Source: Massospora cicadina (taxonomy: Eukaryota; Entomophthoromycota; Entomophthoromycetes; Entomophthorales; Entomophthoraceae). From it: DNA of 64,000 bases. A program made the position numbers and the translations under genes. The stretch is from NCBI GenBank assembly GCA_022478985.1, contig JAKSZP010000019.1:248001-312000 (forward strand), written 5' to 3'. Below the pieces are notes generated by a model. The model was not told the DNA's origin and did not search any database. It worked only from the letters and a program-made list of their open reading frames with translations. This document shows, in pieces, positions 1 through 11,440 of the stretch (its first letter is position 1; each line of letters opens with the position of its first letter).

Positions 1-892
1 GAGAGTCTCTTAAAGACTTCTTCCGAGTGATGTAATTGGTCAGTAAATATCCTACTGAACACATTTATATCATCCAAGTGCACCAGGACGCATGACAACT
101 TCAGGTTATTTAAGATGGCATTCATGGCCCTCTGGAACGTTGCAGTCGCGTAATATAGACCTTGGGGCATCCTCATTGGTTGATACAGCCCTTGCGCAGT
201 AATGATCACGCATTTCTCCTGATCTTCATCTGGAAAATCGAATTGCCAATATCCCAATATCAGATCCATCGCTGAGAAATACTTTGTTTATCCCAATCGA
301 TCTAATGCATCATTGATTTGTGGTAGTGGATACAAATCCTTCTTTGTTATCTTGATCAGCTTCCAATAATCAATCACCACTCAATTAGAGCCATCTTCCT
401 TCTTTACTATTATGATAGGTCTTGACCAGGGACTTAACATCGGAACTTGAAGCGCATGATTCACTAGTTTGCTAATCACTTCTTCTAAAACTGCTTTGGC
501 TGCCTTTGACCATCAATTCTGTCTCATCCTTATCAGTAAATTTTCCCCGGTGTCAACTTTGTGAATGACATTTCTTGCACATCCCAAATTGTTGTCATCC
601 TGGGTGAATACTTCCCAATACTTGTTAAATGATTTGAGCACCTCCTCCTGCAGTCTGTCCATCAGATCAGCGAGTTGCCCTCGATTGACCAATAGATTGA
701 TGCTTTTGGCAACCCATGCTGGAAATCTCATCTTGGTGGGGTCCTAAAATCATGGGCCAATTAAAATTGGTATATATATCTTTTTTTTGTTTCTTTTTGT
801 TTTGCAATGGGACTTAATCTACAATTAGGTTCAGATGTCCTTCTTTCCTCCTTTTTCAAACTGGTTCTGAGGCAAACTTTGACCTACTAGTT
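1..892 (-). pseudogene. G2a reverse transcriptase and upstream linker (partial)
   Basis: Read on the minus strand, 731-513 gives the segment preceding gypsy RT, with an HKVDTGE-type motif. From 512 down to 1 come KKEDGSN, a VIDYWKL motif, LYPLPQINDALDRLG and MRMPQGLYYATATFQRAMN. The catalytic box at 69-80 reads HLDD, where Tyr has become His but both Asp remain. These are RT fingers and palm motifs of Ty3/gypsy polyproteins. The reading frame has stops (for example in place of the Arg in the DYR motif), so it is a decayed copy. It runs off the left edge, so RNase H and integrase are not visible. LINE-A lies directly upstream at 893. Confidence 0.85.
875..892. repeat. Target-site duplication of LINE-A, 3' side
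   Basis: AACTTTGACCTACTAGTT here matches 6158-6175 with a single C/T difference. The pair brackets LINE-A and marks the pre-insertion G2a sequence. Confidence 0.9.
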
Positions 893-1029
893 ATTTTTAT
901 ATTTATTGTGGGGAAGGCCGACCATGGGATGGACACTTCCAAATATGACTCAGGACAGATAAACTTAGTACTGGGGGAGGCACCCCAGAGAAGCGATGCT
1001 ATCTCTTGTTGCCAGCGGGAACGCCACTT

Positions 1030-4000
1030 ATGGGGAGGGAGAGGGAACGTGTGAAGGGGCCGTAGCCACTATTGAGCACGTGTGGAGGAAGGGGTGTGAT
1101 TTGATGAACCAGACTGGGAACCAGGAGGAGACCAGCTTTCAGCGACGCGGTGGGAGGTATCCAAACATCCACTCTTAAAAGTGGTCCACCAAATGAGACC
1201 GGAATCTGTGGACAGTTTCTAGGAGGGTGGGGGTGGAGCCTGCGATGGCATCTAAGACAATCTTGTGGATGTTCCACATGGCGATTGCAACCACCAGAGC
1301 TCAGAGGGAGGGGGGAAGCCATTGTCAAAGAAAACATATCTCTTGACAGACTAAAGGGATGTGTTTGATCCTGGCCCAGCAGACGTTGAACTTCACGCCA
1401 TATAGCTTTAAAGGTGGGGCACTTCTCCAGGCGGTGGAACAGCGTTCCATACTGGCCGCACATGACACAGAATGAGTGTAAAGCGTTAGAGCGCTCAGCT
1501 GTATGATACACCTGCCTCAGGCAGCGCCACACATGGGAGCGGACTTGAGGCTGCAACAGAGGGTGATGTACATATTTCTAGCTTGTTTTTTGGGTCTCAA
1601 TGTAATAGGGGATGTCCATCATGTCCAGGTAGTCCACCCTGGATAGGACATGGGGCCGATTGAGGATCACGCCATCATGGATGGGTAGCCCCTGTACCTC
1701 TTGTGTGAACTGAGGAGAGGGGCGGCCTCTTTGGGTTGTATGTCCGCTAATACAAATTCTCCACTCTGCGCTCCGCATGGAGAGTAGGATTCGTTTGTAG
1801 TGGGTTTTTGTCCCGTGAGGACCTGTGGCTGATGTGTGTGATGAGAGGTATTTCATCAGGAAGTGGGGGTTTGATGGATTGTTGAGGCTTAAGGCTTGGG
1901 AGAAGTTGGAGCGGGCTGCGCAGGACCAGTGTTGGGATGGGAGTGTAGGAGCAGTGACGGCCGCGATCCAGGTGCCCAGGATCTTGGCAGCATGGGCTTT
2001 AAAGTCAAGCAGGCCCATGCCACCATAATGATGAGGGCCAAACATGACCTCTAGCCGCACTGGTGGAGGGCGGCCTGACCAAAGCCATCCTTGCAGTAAG
2101 GCATACAAGGATTTAAATAAGCTTGGGGAGAAGGGGATGGCGTGTGCTCTGAACCAGACTTAGGATAGGAGCTTAGAGTTGGCTAAAACAACCCTGCCAG
2201 TAAGGGAAGTAGGGTGGGCTCTGAGAGAGGCAATTCGCTTTGTCACGTTGTCCAGAATACGGCACTCCATTAATGCTGACGCGTATCCGCCTGCCTCCAT
2301 CCACACGCCCAGATGGCGCACCGGTCCTATGGTAGGGCGTGGCATGAAAGGGAGCACCAGTGGAGCGGTGTGTGTTGAGCTAGTGAGGCGTGGACGTGGG
2401 CGAGCAGATGGGCCGGGTTGGGAACTAGTTGTTGGGGCCCAGTAGTTCTGAAACCGACCAAGGAGGATGATTTCAGTTTTGGAGGTATTCAGTGCCGCGT
2501 TGCTTACCCAGGAATATTCCTGGATGAGAGCTTCAAGCGCGTGCATCTTGATTATTAGACACCCCAACCACACAATCATCTGCGAATGCCAATATTTTGA
2601 CTGAGGCTTGACCTGGCACATGGACCCCAGTGAGTTGGGCATTCACATTTCGCAGTAGTAGGTCAAGGCTGAAGTTGTATAAGAGTGGGCTGAGGGGTCC
2701 CCTTGTCGCAAGCCCCTTTGAGGGCGGACTACTTCCGTTAGGTAGCCAGGGCCATGTACTGCCATTGTTACAGATTCCGTATGCAGCATCACCCAGTTGA
2801 TGAAGCGAGGAGGTAGGCGGAATTGATGGAGGCAGGCCCTTAGTTATTCCCAGTTTACTCTATCATAGGCCTTTTGTTGGTCCAAGAATACAAGTGCCCC
2901 AGAGGCTGTGGACTGACATACATTAGCCACAGAGTGCACGTTATCCCAGATTGACCTTCTGGGGATGAAACCGAATTGTTCTGGGGAGATAATGGCAGAT
3001 GCTACAGTCCCTAATCAGTTACCCATAATTTTTGGTAAATTTTGGTGTCTGTGTTTGTTAGAGAAATGGGGTGCCAGTTGTCTAAGTCAAGCTTATTCCC
3101 TTTCTTGAAGAGTGTGACAGTAAAGGCCTCATGTCCTCCTGGTAGGAGGTGCATTTCCAACAGGCTTTGGTTGAGTGAGGCAAGCAGAAGTGGGGATATA
3201 TATTTGAAATATTTTTTGTAGAACTCATATGGAATGCCATCTGGGCCTGGGCATTTTTGGTTTGGCGCACCGCGAATGGCTGTCCATAATTCGTTCAGAG
3301 TAATTAAATTCATTATTTCCGGGTATTGGAAAACGGTGCAGATATGAGCTCAGTCAAGAAATTCTGCCACTTTGGCTGGCTGAACATGTTCAGTTCGGTA
3401 TAACTCAGAGTAATACTTTTGCATTTCAATTGCCACTTTGGCTGGTATATCCACAATAGAATTATCCAATCTTCGCACCTTTGTGCAGGCCAAGCTCTGG
3501 CATGGTGCAAAATTTTTTTCAAAGAAATATGCGGTGCACTTGTCGCCTTTAGTGATGCGTGTGGCCCTGTATTGGACACAAACCTGATGTTTGTGTTGCC
3601 TTTCGAGTGCGTTGAGGTGGGCAGCTGCCTCTGCCCACTTCCAGCCCCATGCAGAGCTGTATCCTGTAGCTGGAATGTTGGACTCCAAGTGTGGCAATTC
3701 TGCCAGAGCGCGCAAGATAACCGCCAATGTGGCTCGTGAGCATCTGGAGGAGAGATGGCAAGAGTAGCGGATGGTGTCCTCTTTGAAAGTTGCCCATGTG
3801 GAAATGGGGTCCGCGCAAAATGGTGCAACAAAATTTTTTGCCAAAGTTGCCTCTTCTACCCAAGTGGAAAATCCTGATGATGCGAGCTCGGGGGGCGGAT
3901 TTTGCACCAATGTGGGGCCTTAGCAACTGTGACAGGTAGGTGGTATGTTATCAAGACCAGTCGGTGGTTGGAGAATTCCATTTTCGTTGTTTTGAAGTGG

Positions 4001-4643
4001 GAGATGTGGGGTGGAATTTCGCTGGCATTAGAATAAGGTCGATGCGGGTCATGGACCTTAATTGGCTGTTGTGGATGTGGGGATGCATCATGTTTTAGAG
4101 CAGTGGGGCATGTCATGGCAGTGCATCCATTAACCCAAGGGTGGCCTTTAGAACGCATAGTTCAACGTGACCCTGTGGGGCATGGGGTGAGGGAGGCCAC
4201 CAGTCCGTTGGTGAGGTTAGCTAACAGTTCATGTCGCTGACTATGAAGGAGTCTGGGGGTAGCGGGAGGGATTTGACTGATGAGAAAAAATCCCAACGCT
4301 TGCGTGCACCGTTTGGGGCAAAGATGTTGACAATTGCGTGTTCTATGTCAGCCCACGAGAAGGTGATGATGAGCACTCGGCCATTTAGGAATGTTTCTGA
4401 GGATACAAATTTGAAAAAATTATTTTTCCAAATTAGCACCCCACAGTGTTTTGACCAAAAGGATAGGGATGGGAGGAGCATTGTTTTCCAAGTTTCCTCG
4501 GAACCTCGTGGACAGTGGGACTCCTGGATGGCCAGGATATCCACAGGTAAATTGTGTTGTAAAAAACTCAGTTTCCTAGCCTGGGATGGGGAGGCCTTGA
4601 GTCTGGCGATATTCAACGTCCCTAAAGTGAAGGTTTCCCCCAT
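1030..4643 (-). pseudogene. LINE-A ORF2: APE endonuclease / RT / zf-RVT protein (broken)
   Basis: Begins at the ATG at 4643 (MGETFTLGTLNIARLK). The N-terminal part down to about 4221 is an APE-type endonuclease with LNIARLK, AIQESHCP, NIFAPNG and a decayed SDMNC box. The RT region (about 3313-2200) shows CPGPDGIPYEFYKK, LFKKGN, WHPISLTNTDTK and an intact FADD catalytic box at 2575-2586. A C-terminal finger C-x2-C-x7-H-x4-C at 1417-1474 is the zf-RVT domain found in plant and fungal LINEs. The frame is interrupted repeatedly, for example at 4221, 3313 and 2160. An intact family member would be about 1,200 residues. The exact C-terminus is uncertain. Confidence 0.9.
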
Positions 4644-6063
4644 CACACCTTAGGTGCTAGGGGGTGGGCCCTCAGGCCCACCAGCCTCTTCTAGGTCCCC
4701 ACAGGCTTTCACAGCAGCGCGGGTGTTAGCAGCAACACTATCAGAGATTTTGTTGATTTTTGTGGAAAGAGTCGTGTGTTGGATTTGGCCTTTGCTTTTT
4801 GTTTTCCCGACGTCAGACGAATTTTTTGCGGTGCAGATGAGTTTGGTGCACCGTTGAGCGGGTCAAAAAAATTTTTCAGTTATGATAGGTCCCAAGTTGG
4901 TTTTGACCGAAGCTTGGGTGCAACGATTGGGTGAGATTGAGTCTTCCATTGGATCCTCAGATTGAGTGGCCCACTTGGCATGGGCTTCCCAATCTGATTG
5001 GTTGATGGATTCCCAAGTTGCTTCCACCGCGAAGGTTTCCATATCCTCCTGGTGCTGTGAGTGTAGATAGCGGTGGTGGCCTTGGCTGTTTCCTTGGCCG
5101 CGGCCCTACAGGCCTGCTTAGTCTTCTTCCATTCTTGTGGGAAGATAGGCTTTACCAATAGGCAGCAGCCTTGTGCTCCCCATGGGAAAGCCTCCTTGGT
5201 GCTTGCAGTTGGTTTGTAGTGCGCCTCTCCGTTGGCCATGGCCACTGAGGGGTGCTCTTGGAATGTGACGCCCTCCTTGATGGGGCATGCATGCGCCTTG
5301 TGGCCAAATGTGTCACAGTGGGTGCAAATGGGGGCGCGCTGTCCACGGTCACCCAGAATGGGTGGGTGGTATGCCCTGCGATATCAATAAAAGTGGAATG
5401 TGGGATCTGGGTTAGGTCCTTTGTGATCTCCTCAGTTGGGGTCAGAACTGCGATAGCTTTGCCGGTGCACAGGTGTGGCATCAGCATGAAGCGTTGCATT
5501 TTGAAAGATTGTATTTCGCCATATATGGCGAGACCATCTTTCAGGTGTTGTTCTAAAATGTCACGTTTTACCATAGTAGGCAAAAAGTCAAATGTGAGGA
5601 AAATTTGGTTTGATTTTGTCCATCTGGTGCGTTTGGTTTCAACGACCCATTGCCCTTTGGGGAGGTTGACCACTACGTGCACCGCTGCAGCCTCGTCTGC
5701 TGCTTTTTTGCTCTCAAAACCTAGGTCCAGCCAACTGTGTGACATGGAGTGAGGTGCAACGTACACCATGGTTGGGAAAATTTTGTGTACATCTTCACAA
5801 AATTTTTCCCATAAGGCCGTTTTTTGGATGTCCAGATACACGCAGACTCCGAATTCCACCAATGAAAGTGGTTGGGAGTGTGGCGTGTTGATGTACTGGT
5901 TGCATCATGCTTGCCATGCGAGTATCTCCAGGGAAATCGTGACCACCAGTTTTTTAAGATTTTTGTCTATTCCTCCGGATTCTCTGGGGCGTTTTCAAAC
6001 GTTGGAGGCCGCGGGCCTTCCACCTGCTCCTCTTACCTTGCTTGCCCAACTGCTCCCTGCCAT
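4622..6063 (-). pseudogene. LINE-A ORF1: nucleic-acid-binding protein (broken)
   Basis: Starts at the ATG at 6063 (MAGSSWASK) by homology with LINE-C. The conserved middle (VAPHSMSHSWLDLGFESK, KGQWVVETKRTRWTKSNQ, ILEQHLKDGLAIYGEIQSF) is readable at 5862-5152. The C-terminal CCHC knuckle is thrown out of frame because the G run near 5330 has five Gs where LINE-B and LINE-C have six. The stop (TAG at 4622-4624) lies inside the first codons of ORF2. ORF1 proteins of L1-like elements bind element RNA and act as chaperones; that role is inferred from the family. Confidence 0.85.
4643..4659 (-). promoter_or_regulatory. Inverted repeat at ORF1/ORF2 junction, LINE-A copy
   Basis: Sense reads TAGCACC-TAA-GGTGTGA, ending on the A of the ORF2 ATG. 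Stem pairing is partly decayed here; the arms are perfect in LINE-C and LINE-D. Confidence 0.5.
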
Positions 6064-6157
6064 GGGCGCAGACTAATCTCCTCTGTGAGATTATCAAACT
6101 AGATTCAGTCTTGAATTGAATAGGTTGCAATAGTGATTGCAACGAGAAAGAAAAGTT

Positions 6158-6175
6158 AACTTTGATCTACTAGTT
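6158..6175. repeat. Target-site duplication of LINE-A, 5' side
   Basis: AACTTTGATCTACTAGTT, one transition from the copy at 875-892. Confidence 0.9.
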
Positions 6176-7300
6176 TCGTGGTTCAAAATCTTGTTCTTTT
6201 AAGAATTAACCATCTAATTTGGCTCAGTGGTCCTCCTTAAGGACTTAACCAAAATATCAGGACATAACCGTTTTAATGATTTAGTGGTCCTTTTGGAACA
6301 TTGCAATTATTTCTCTTTAGATCCAATACTTTCAGTTTTTTAGTATTGACCTTCTTCACTATACAAACAGCAGCGCTGTTTCTTCACTTATAGGCAAAAC
6401 TGCCAACTTTGGCAATACTCATAAATGTTTCCATTAAATAGACCTTCAATCCCAACTCGCCATTCTAACAAGTCCTAATTTTATTTAGTGTTATAGAATC
6501 TGATACGTGAGTCTTCATATCTCACAAAAATGGGAATTCCTCATTGATTGGCAATTCTGTGCAATTGCTCATATTGTTTTTATCTTAAAAACGATTTTTG
6601 GCATTTGCTGCCATCAAAAAAGTTTAAAGTAAATTCACTGATGGATCTGGAAATGATCCCCCTAATCATTCAGATTGATATAGTAACGTTAACTTCATTC
6701 ATTCTATATTGAATTGAGGATCCTCGTCTCTAAAAATTTCTGTCTCATTGATTGAGTAATAAAGGGTCAAACAATTCCCTTCACTAATTTGTATTAATCA
6801 CATCCTTTTTTGACCTCAATCTTATCATTAGTATTGCAATCTGATACTCTGAATTGATTACTTTTAATATTAATCTAATTCAATGTCTCATCTAAACAAC
6901 ACGCCTCAGGACTATTTTAAACAGACCCAATTTCAACCTGAGTTGACCTTGCTAAAAATCTTCATCTTAAATAGATGTCTTGTGGAACAGGCTCTCTTGC
7001 AGCTCTAGAAAGTTACATACCTAGTCTGAAGTCCTTTTCCCAAATCTTGAGCATATTCTTTGGCGTCGTTCACCATATAGGGTCACATTCATATTTCTAA
7101 TTCTTCAGATCTTCAAGTTGCTTCGCTAGTTGCTCCACTTCTGAGCTAAATAAACGCAATTGAATGTGATCCACTTCATGTTCTGTCTTCAAGAATAAAT
7201 CTGTCGGACTAAATATAATTTTTAGTTTTCAATGATGTTACTTTTTAAGTAACTCATGGCCAAAATTGGTAACACCTTTGACTCCTTCTTTATATGACAT
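6176..7300 (-). pseudogene. G2a gag remnant
   Basis: An ATG at 7300 starts MSYKEGVKGVTNFGHELLKK, which stops and then continues with a charged stretch ending SSEVEQLAKQLEDLKN. The latter looks coiled-coil-like, as expected of a gypsy gag N-terminus just inside the 5' LTR. From about 6950 to 6176 the sequence is AT-rich with stops in every frame and no recognisable zinc knuckle. Position between the primer binding site and pro/RT is the main argument for gag. Confidence 0.55.
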
Positions 7301-7330
7301 CTTGATTGGCATAACCTACTCAACTACCCC

Positions 7331-7345
7331 CTGTAGTTAGCACCA
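7331..7345 (-). other. Primer binding site of G2a
   Basis: Minus strand TGGTGCTAACTACAG, two bases inside the LTR end. TGG pairs with a tRNA CCA end. The core matches the other four gypsy elements. Confidence 0.6.
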
Positions 7346-7347
7346 AT

Positions 7348-7565
7348 TGTTAAAATCCTGGGATCTTCACTGATTGATAGTTCCCAGGAGGTTTTGCACA
7401 GGTTTAATTTGTGCACGCTTTGCAGTGTCTGATAATAATTGTATTTGATTTTAGTAGTATGAAGGCTATCATTCATAGTTGAATAAATAACCAGTTCTGG
7501 TCCAACGCTTGACCTATATTTATCCTCAAAATACATTGATGTCCTCATTAGGGATTTATACCCTT
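7348..7565 (-). repeat. G2a 5' LTR, first part (split by G3)
   Basis: Begins TGTTAAAATCC next to the primer binding site and is interrupted at 7566 by the G3 LTR. The remainder is at 14059-14935. Confidence 0.65.
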
Positions 7566-7974
7566 TGTCAGCGCTACAGTTCTCTAGACTGTCGCCAAGA
7601 TCTAAAGGTGGCTCAAAGCTGCAAATTTTCAGAAAAGGTCGAGAAGGAAATGTAAAATTGGTTAGGATATCAAACATTTTATCAAGTTAAAAGGATTTGA
7701 TATTTATAGGGTCTGTGGGGACATAGGGCCTTAAGAATTTTCATGGTCCTATCTGTTCAGGATCTTTTCCTGGTCTTCCGGATTGGCCGCCTTGTGGGCA
7801 TCCTCAATGGATTTTGTCACTCACTTGACCAATTTGTAGAAATGCCGCCCCAAGTGATTTAGTAATTGGGGAGGAGAATCCTGAAGTCAATTTCGTTTGG
7901 ATAGGTTCAGGAACCAATTCAGTATGCTCAATTTGGATGTGGGGAATTTTATTTGTTTATCTTGAATCCTGACA
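7566..7974 (-). repeat. G3 3' LTR
   Basis: Aligns throughout with 13651-14058: TGTCAGCGCTACAGTTCTCT at the start, shared ATTTATAGGG and GGCATCCTCAATGGATTTTG blocks, ends CCTGACA. Confidence 0.9.
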
Positions 7975-9300
7975 ATGCCACCCTCAAGATTTTGTCAGAG
8001 GGGGAATACATCTGAAGGAACTGACCATGTACCTTATTAACTATGGTCCCTTGGTTGAGATTGGCAAAGGAGTACTCTGACTTCACCCTATGAATGACCT
8101 TATAGGGACCAGACCAAAGAACGTCTAGCTTATTTTGTCAGCCTCCAGGTCGATGGTGATAGAAGAAAAGAAGATCACCTAATTGAAAAGTTTGTAAGGA
8201 GGATCACCCGATATTAAATTGGGATGTCTTTCTTCCAGTAGTGGTGACAATGCCTTGGGTGGGTAGGGCTTGAAGCTGGACTAATTCTTTGGCTAAGGCC
8301 CTCATAGTTAATTCAGAGTTCTCAGGTGTGGAGGTCTTGAGCAATGGCTGGACGCTAATTGGTAGCTGAGGTGCACGCCCAAATATAGGGCTTAAAGTGG
8401 GGACATCTTGATGACTCAGTGGTAGCTTGCCCTGTAGGCAAGCAAAGCGCTGGGTGGGTAATGGTTCCAATGGGCAGGATCTGAGGACGCTAATTTTTGT
8501 ATAATGGAAATAAGAGTTGCGTTAGCACGTACTACCACCCCATTAGTAGAAGGGTGATAAGGGGCAGCAAAACTCTGGGTAGTGCTGGATAGCGAGGTGA
8601 GTTCTTGTACTACCTGTGAGGTGAAGTTCAATCCATTGTCTGAAAGTAAGGTTTGGGGGGCACCCATGCTGGGGAAAAGGGATCAAAATGAGGAAGAGGG
8701 CTGTGGCTTTGGCAGTGGCAGTGGCAGCTGGGACCAAAATCTCTTCAGCCCACTTGGTTAAGTGGTCCTTGGCTAGGATAATATACTTTATGGCCATGAA
8801 ACTCAGTGGGAAGAGGGCCCACCTCATCAATGATAAGTACATTGAAGAGCCCAGTTGGGGCAACAACAGAATGTTGGTATTGAGGTTTGTCTCAGTCTTG
8901 ATATCAGCATTTCATGCATACCTCCAGGACCCCTTGTATAGTTTCTACCACTCATTCCCTTAGCATCTTGACTTTAGCCATTCGTGAGTCTTCTTAAAAG
9001 CCCCATGTCCCCCAGTGGAATGGCCCTCTAGAATTACATCAGTTCAGGAAGAGGGGAGGACATATGGGTGCTACTTCTTATTGACCTTCTTGTGAAGCAG
9101 CCCATACTTAATTTAAGTGTCTTAAGTCATCCTTCGGAGTTCAGCTTGGACCTTGGGGGTTTCAAACTCCCACAGCTCAGGTTGGCTTATTAATCATACA
9201 GCTGGTCCTCCTTGGGGGTCAAAGCTGCTAACACCAGCATCCTGGAGAGGCCATCAGCGTTTTGGTGAATTGCGTTGGTATTATGGACAATGGTGAAATT
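7975..9300 (-). pseudogene. G3 integrase (broken)
   Basis: On the minus strand 8866-8416 encodes the integrase core: KDHLTKWAEEILVPAATA, then LLSDNGLNFTSQVVQELTS, then PYHPSTNGVVVRANATL. The catalytic Asp of SDNG is present. The Glu expected in the NGxVERxN motif is Val, so one DDE residue is lost. Downstream, about 8190-7950 in another frame gives GDLLFFYHHRPG, LWSGPYKVIHRVKSEYSF and VHGQFLQMY, a GPY/F-type C-terminal module. No chromodomain was seen. The HHCC finger should fall at about 8900-9300 but is too decayed to place. Confidence 0.85.
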
Positions 9301-9329
9301 ATAGCTTTGCAGTCACAAAACCCACCTGG

Positions 9330-10842
9330 CTAATCAGCAATTGGGTCCTTCATTTGCTGGAGCCACCAAAGCGAGTAGTAGTCTGTAATAATAGTAAAAT
9401 GAGTACCATAGAGATAAGGCTGGAAATATTTGATGGCTAGCATGACAGCCAAGAGCTCCCTCTCAGTAACGCTGTAATTACGTTCAGTTTTATTCAGCGT
9501 CTTACTAATATAGGACATGGGGTGATCAACTTGGTTCTCATCATATTGGGCTAGGATCGCCTCAATGGCAACATCACAGGCATTCATAAACAGCAAGAAG
9601 GGTTGGTCAAAGCGCGGATGGACTAGAATGGGTTTAGTACATAGAATAGATCTCAGGCATTGAAAGCTTATTCTTGTTTAGGCCGCCATTTGAACGGCAC
9701 ATCTTTCTGCAGAAGGTAAAACAGAGGCTCAGCGAGGTTAGCAAACTGGTGATAAAGTGATGATAATAGCCCACCATGCCTAGGAATACCTGAATATCCC
9801 TTAAGCTCTGGGGGCATGACATCTTCTCTATGGCGTCAACCTTGTCCGGTTTAGGCTGAATGCTGTCCTTGGAAATCTTGTGTCCCAGGAACTCTAGTTT
9901 ATATTGGAAGAAGGAGCACTATAATTGTTTAAGATTTATGGAAGCCTTTCATAGCCAATTGAAGACCTCCCTTAGATGCTCAATGTGCCCATTAAAGGTT
10001 TGTGATGTAATGGTAATGTCATATAGGTAAATGAGGACGCATGAAAGCTTCAAGTTCCCAAGGATCCCATCCACGGAAAGTTGGAAAGTGGCCGGGGCGT
10101 TACAAAGGCCTTGGGGCATCCTTGTGGGCTCAAATAGTCCTTTGTTGGCTATAAGCGCACACTTAGCTCAGTTTTCAGAGGCGAGCACAACCTGTCAATA
10201 TCCGCTGGAAAGGTCCATGGCGGAAAAGTACTGGCCTTGGCAAGCAGATGGAGGGATCGTCAGTTTGGGGCAGAGAATATCTGTCCTTTTGGTGATGGAG
10301 TTGAGTTATTGATAGTCCATCACCACCCGGTGGCTGCTATCCTTTTTCTGAACCAGCAGAAGATGAGAGGCCCAAGGGCTGCGCAATGGTACCAGGAGTC
10401 CGGCGTCAAGTAGTTGTTTGAGTTCAACTGTCACCTGGGCCACAACAACCTTGCTCTTTTGGTAAAGTCGTGATTGGAGGGGAGGAGCATCCCCAGTTTC
10501 TACATGATGTAGGACTCCATTCATTCTTTCACAGTCATAGGTCAAGGTCAAAAATAGGTCTGAATACTCTTTCAACAACTCTTGAACCTTATGTTGTTGG
10601 TCGTCTGAGAGGTCTTTGCTGATATTAGTATTAATTAAACTAACCAATGGTGGAGCTTTTGAGCCAAAATCTCTCAAGTCCCCAAAGCTTTGGACGTTGA
10701 CAATAGCTTCCACCAGTAATAGGCAGACATAGGCGGCAAAACTGTTTGGACCTACTATTTTGGGTTTGTCAGTAAGGTTGGCCAACAGCACTGATACAGA
10801 TCTGGCAAAAGCTGGATCTAGGATCCCCAGGCAGGTTAGCAC
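9330..10842 (-). pseudogene. G3 RT and RNase H (broken)
   Basis: 10842-10306 covers the approach to RT: HHVETGDAPPLQSRLYQKSK, ELKQLLDAGLLVPLRSPWAS, LLLVQKKDSSHRVVMDYQ. The catalytic box at 10018-10029 reads YLYD where YIDD/YLDD is expected, a lost Asp. The following 9822-9634 segment has LRDIQVFLGMVGYYHHF of the connection domain. 9596-9330 is RNase H: NACDVAIEAILAQYDENQ, SYISKTLNKTERNYSVTERE and FTIITDYYSL. The first RNase H Asp is Asn. The C-terminal part is out of frame, so this copy could not supply RT activity. Confidence 0.9.
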
Positions 10843-11440
10843 CTCTTTTGTGAATGGGTTATCTTGGCCTCAGACTTCCAATAGGTATCTTGAGGGGATG
10901 TTAATATGGACACAGGTGTCAGAAATGACTTGGGACTTCAGGGGTATTGTAGTCGCCTTAGTGAAAAGATTGGCATGCCTTCTTGCCCATCAAAAGCAGG
11001 AGGGGGCAGTCGGAATCAAGAGCCCCTAATGTGATATTTGAGCCAATAAATTCAGCCTTCGCTCTCCAGAAAACAAGCTCAGGTTTGGCCTCAGTTTTAG
11101 AATTGTGAGGGGTCTTGAAGATCAGTGGTACCCAATGCCCCAGTAAGGATAGAAAGCCGCCATCATAATGGAGTACTGCCAAGTAGTCTTAAAATAATTG
11201 AGTACCAAGGAGCAGGTCATAACTAGGGTTATCTAGAGTGACAGCGGGTGTGTTTACAGTGAGCTTTCCAAGCCATATATTGGTAGAGAGGGATAAGTCC
11301 CTATAGATCGGGTACACTGGGGGCCAGCTGTGCCATATTCCATATAGTGTGGCATATTGGGAGCGATCTTGATGCGCTTCATGAACTTGGAGGATATGAC
11401 ATTCACGGGGAGCCACTGTCAACTATGGCAAGGATGGTTA
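10843..11440 (-). pseudogene. G3 retropepsin-type protease (broken)
   Basis: The active-site loop LAIVDSGSP is read from 11409-11420 (DSGS), followed at once by a TGA stop at 11403-11405. Further down, 11422-11189 gives LTVNTPAVTLDNPSYDLLLGTQLF, the flap/C-terminal helix pattern (NxxYDLLLGTQ) of gypsy proteases. 11182-10958 continues as the protease-RT linker. The enzyme would cleave the Gag-Pol polyprotein in an intact element. Confidence 0.8.

Larger units (their letters stand above)
893..6157 (-). mobile_element. LINE-A, full-length L1-like non-LTR retrotransposon
   Basis: A 5.27-kb element bounded by an 18-bp target duplication. The 5' end (sense AACTTTTCTTTCTCG) is at 6157. The 3' end at 893 carries an AATAAA-type tail without a long poly(A). 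ORF1 and ORF2 overlap slightly near 4630. It is closely similar along its length to LINE-B (16549-21826) and LINE-C (46534-51795), and to the partial LINE-D at the right edge. It is inserted in G2a in the same orientation as that element. Many small frameshifts and stops make it non-autonomous today. Confidence 0.95.

Noticed and set aside
7950..8190. Chromodomain at the G3 integrase C-terminus
   Set aside because: Only a GPY/F-like module is readable; no chromodomain aromatic cage pattern is visible.
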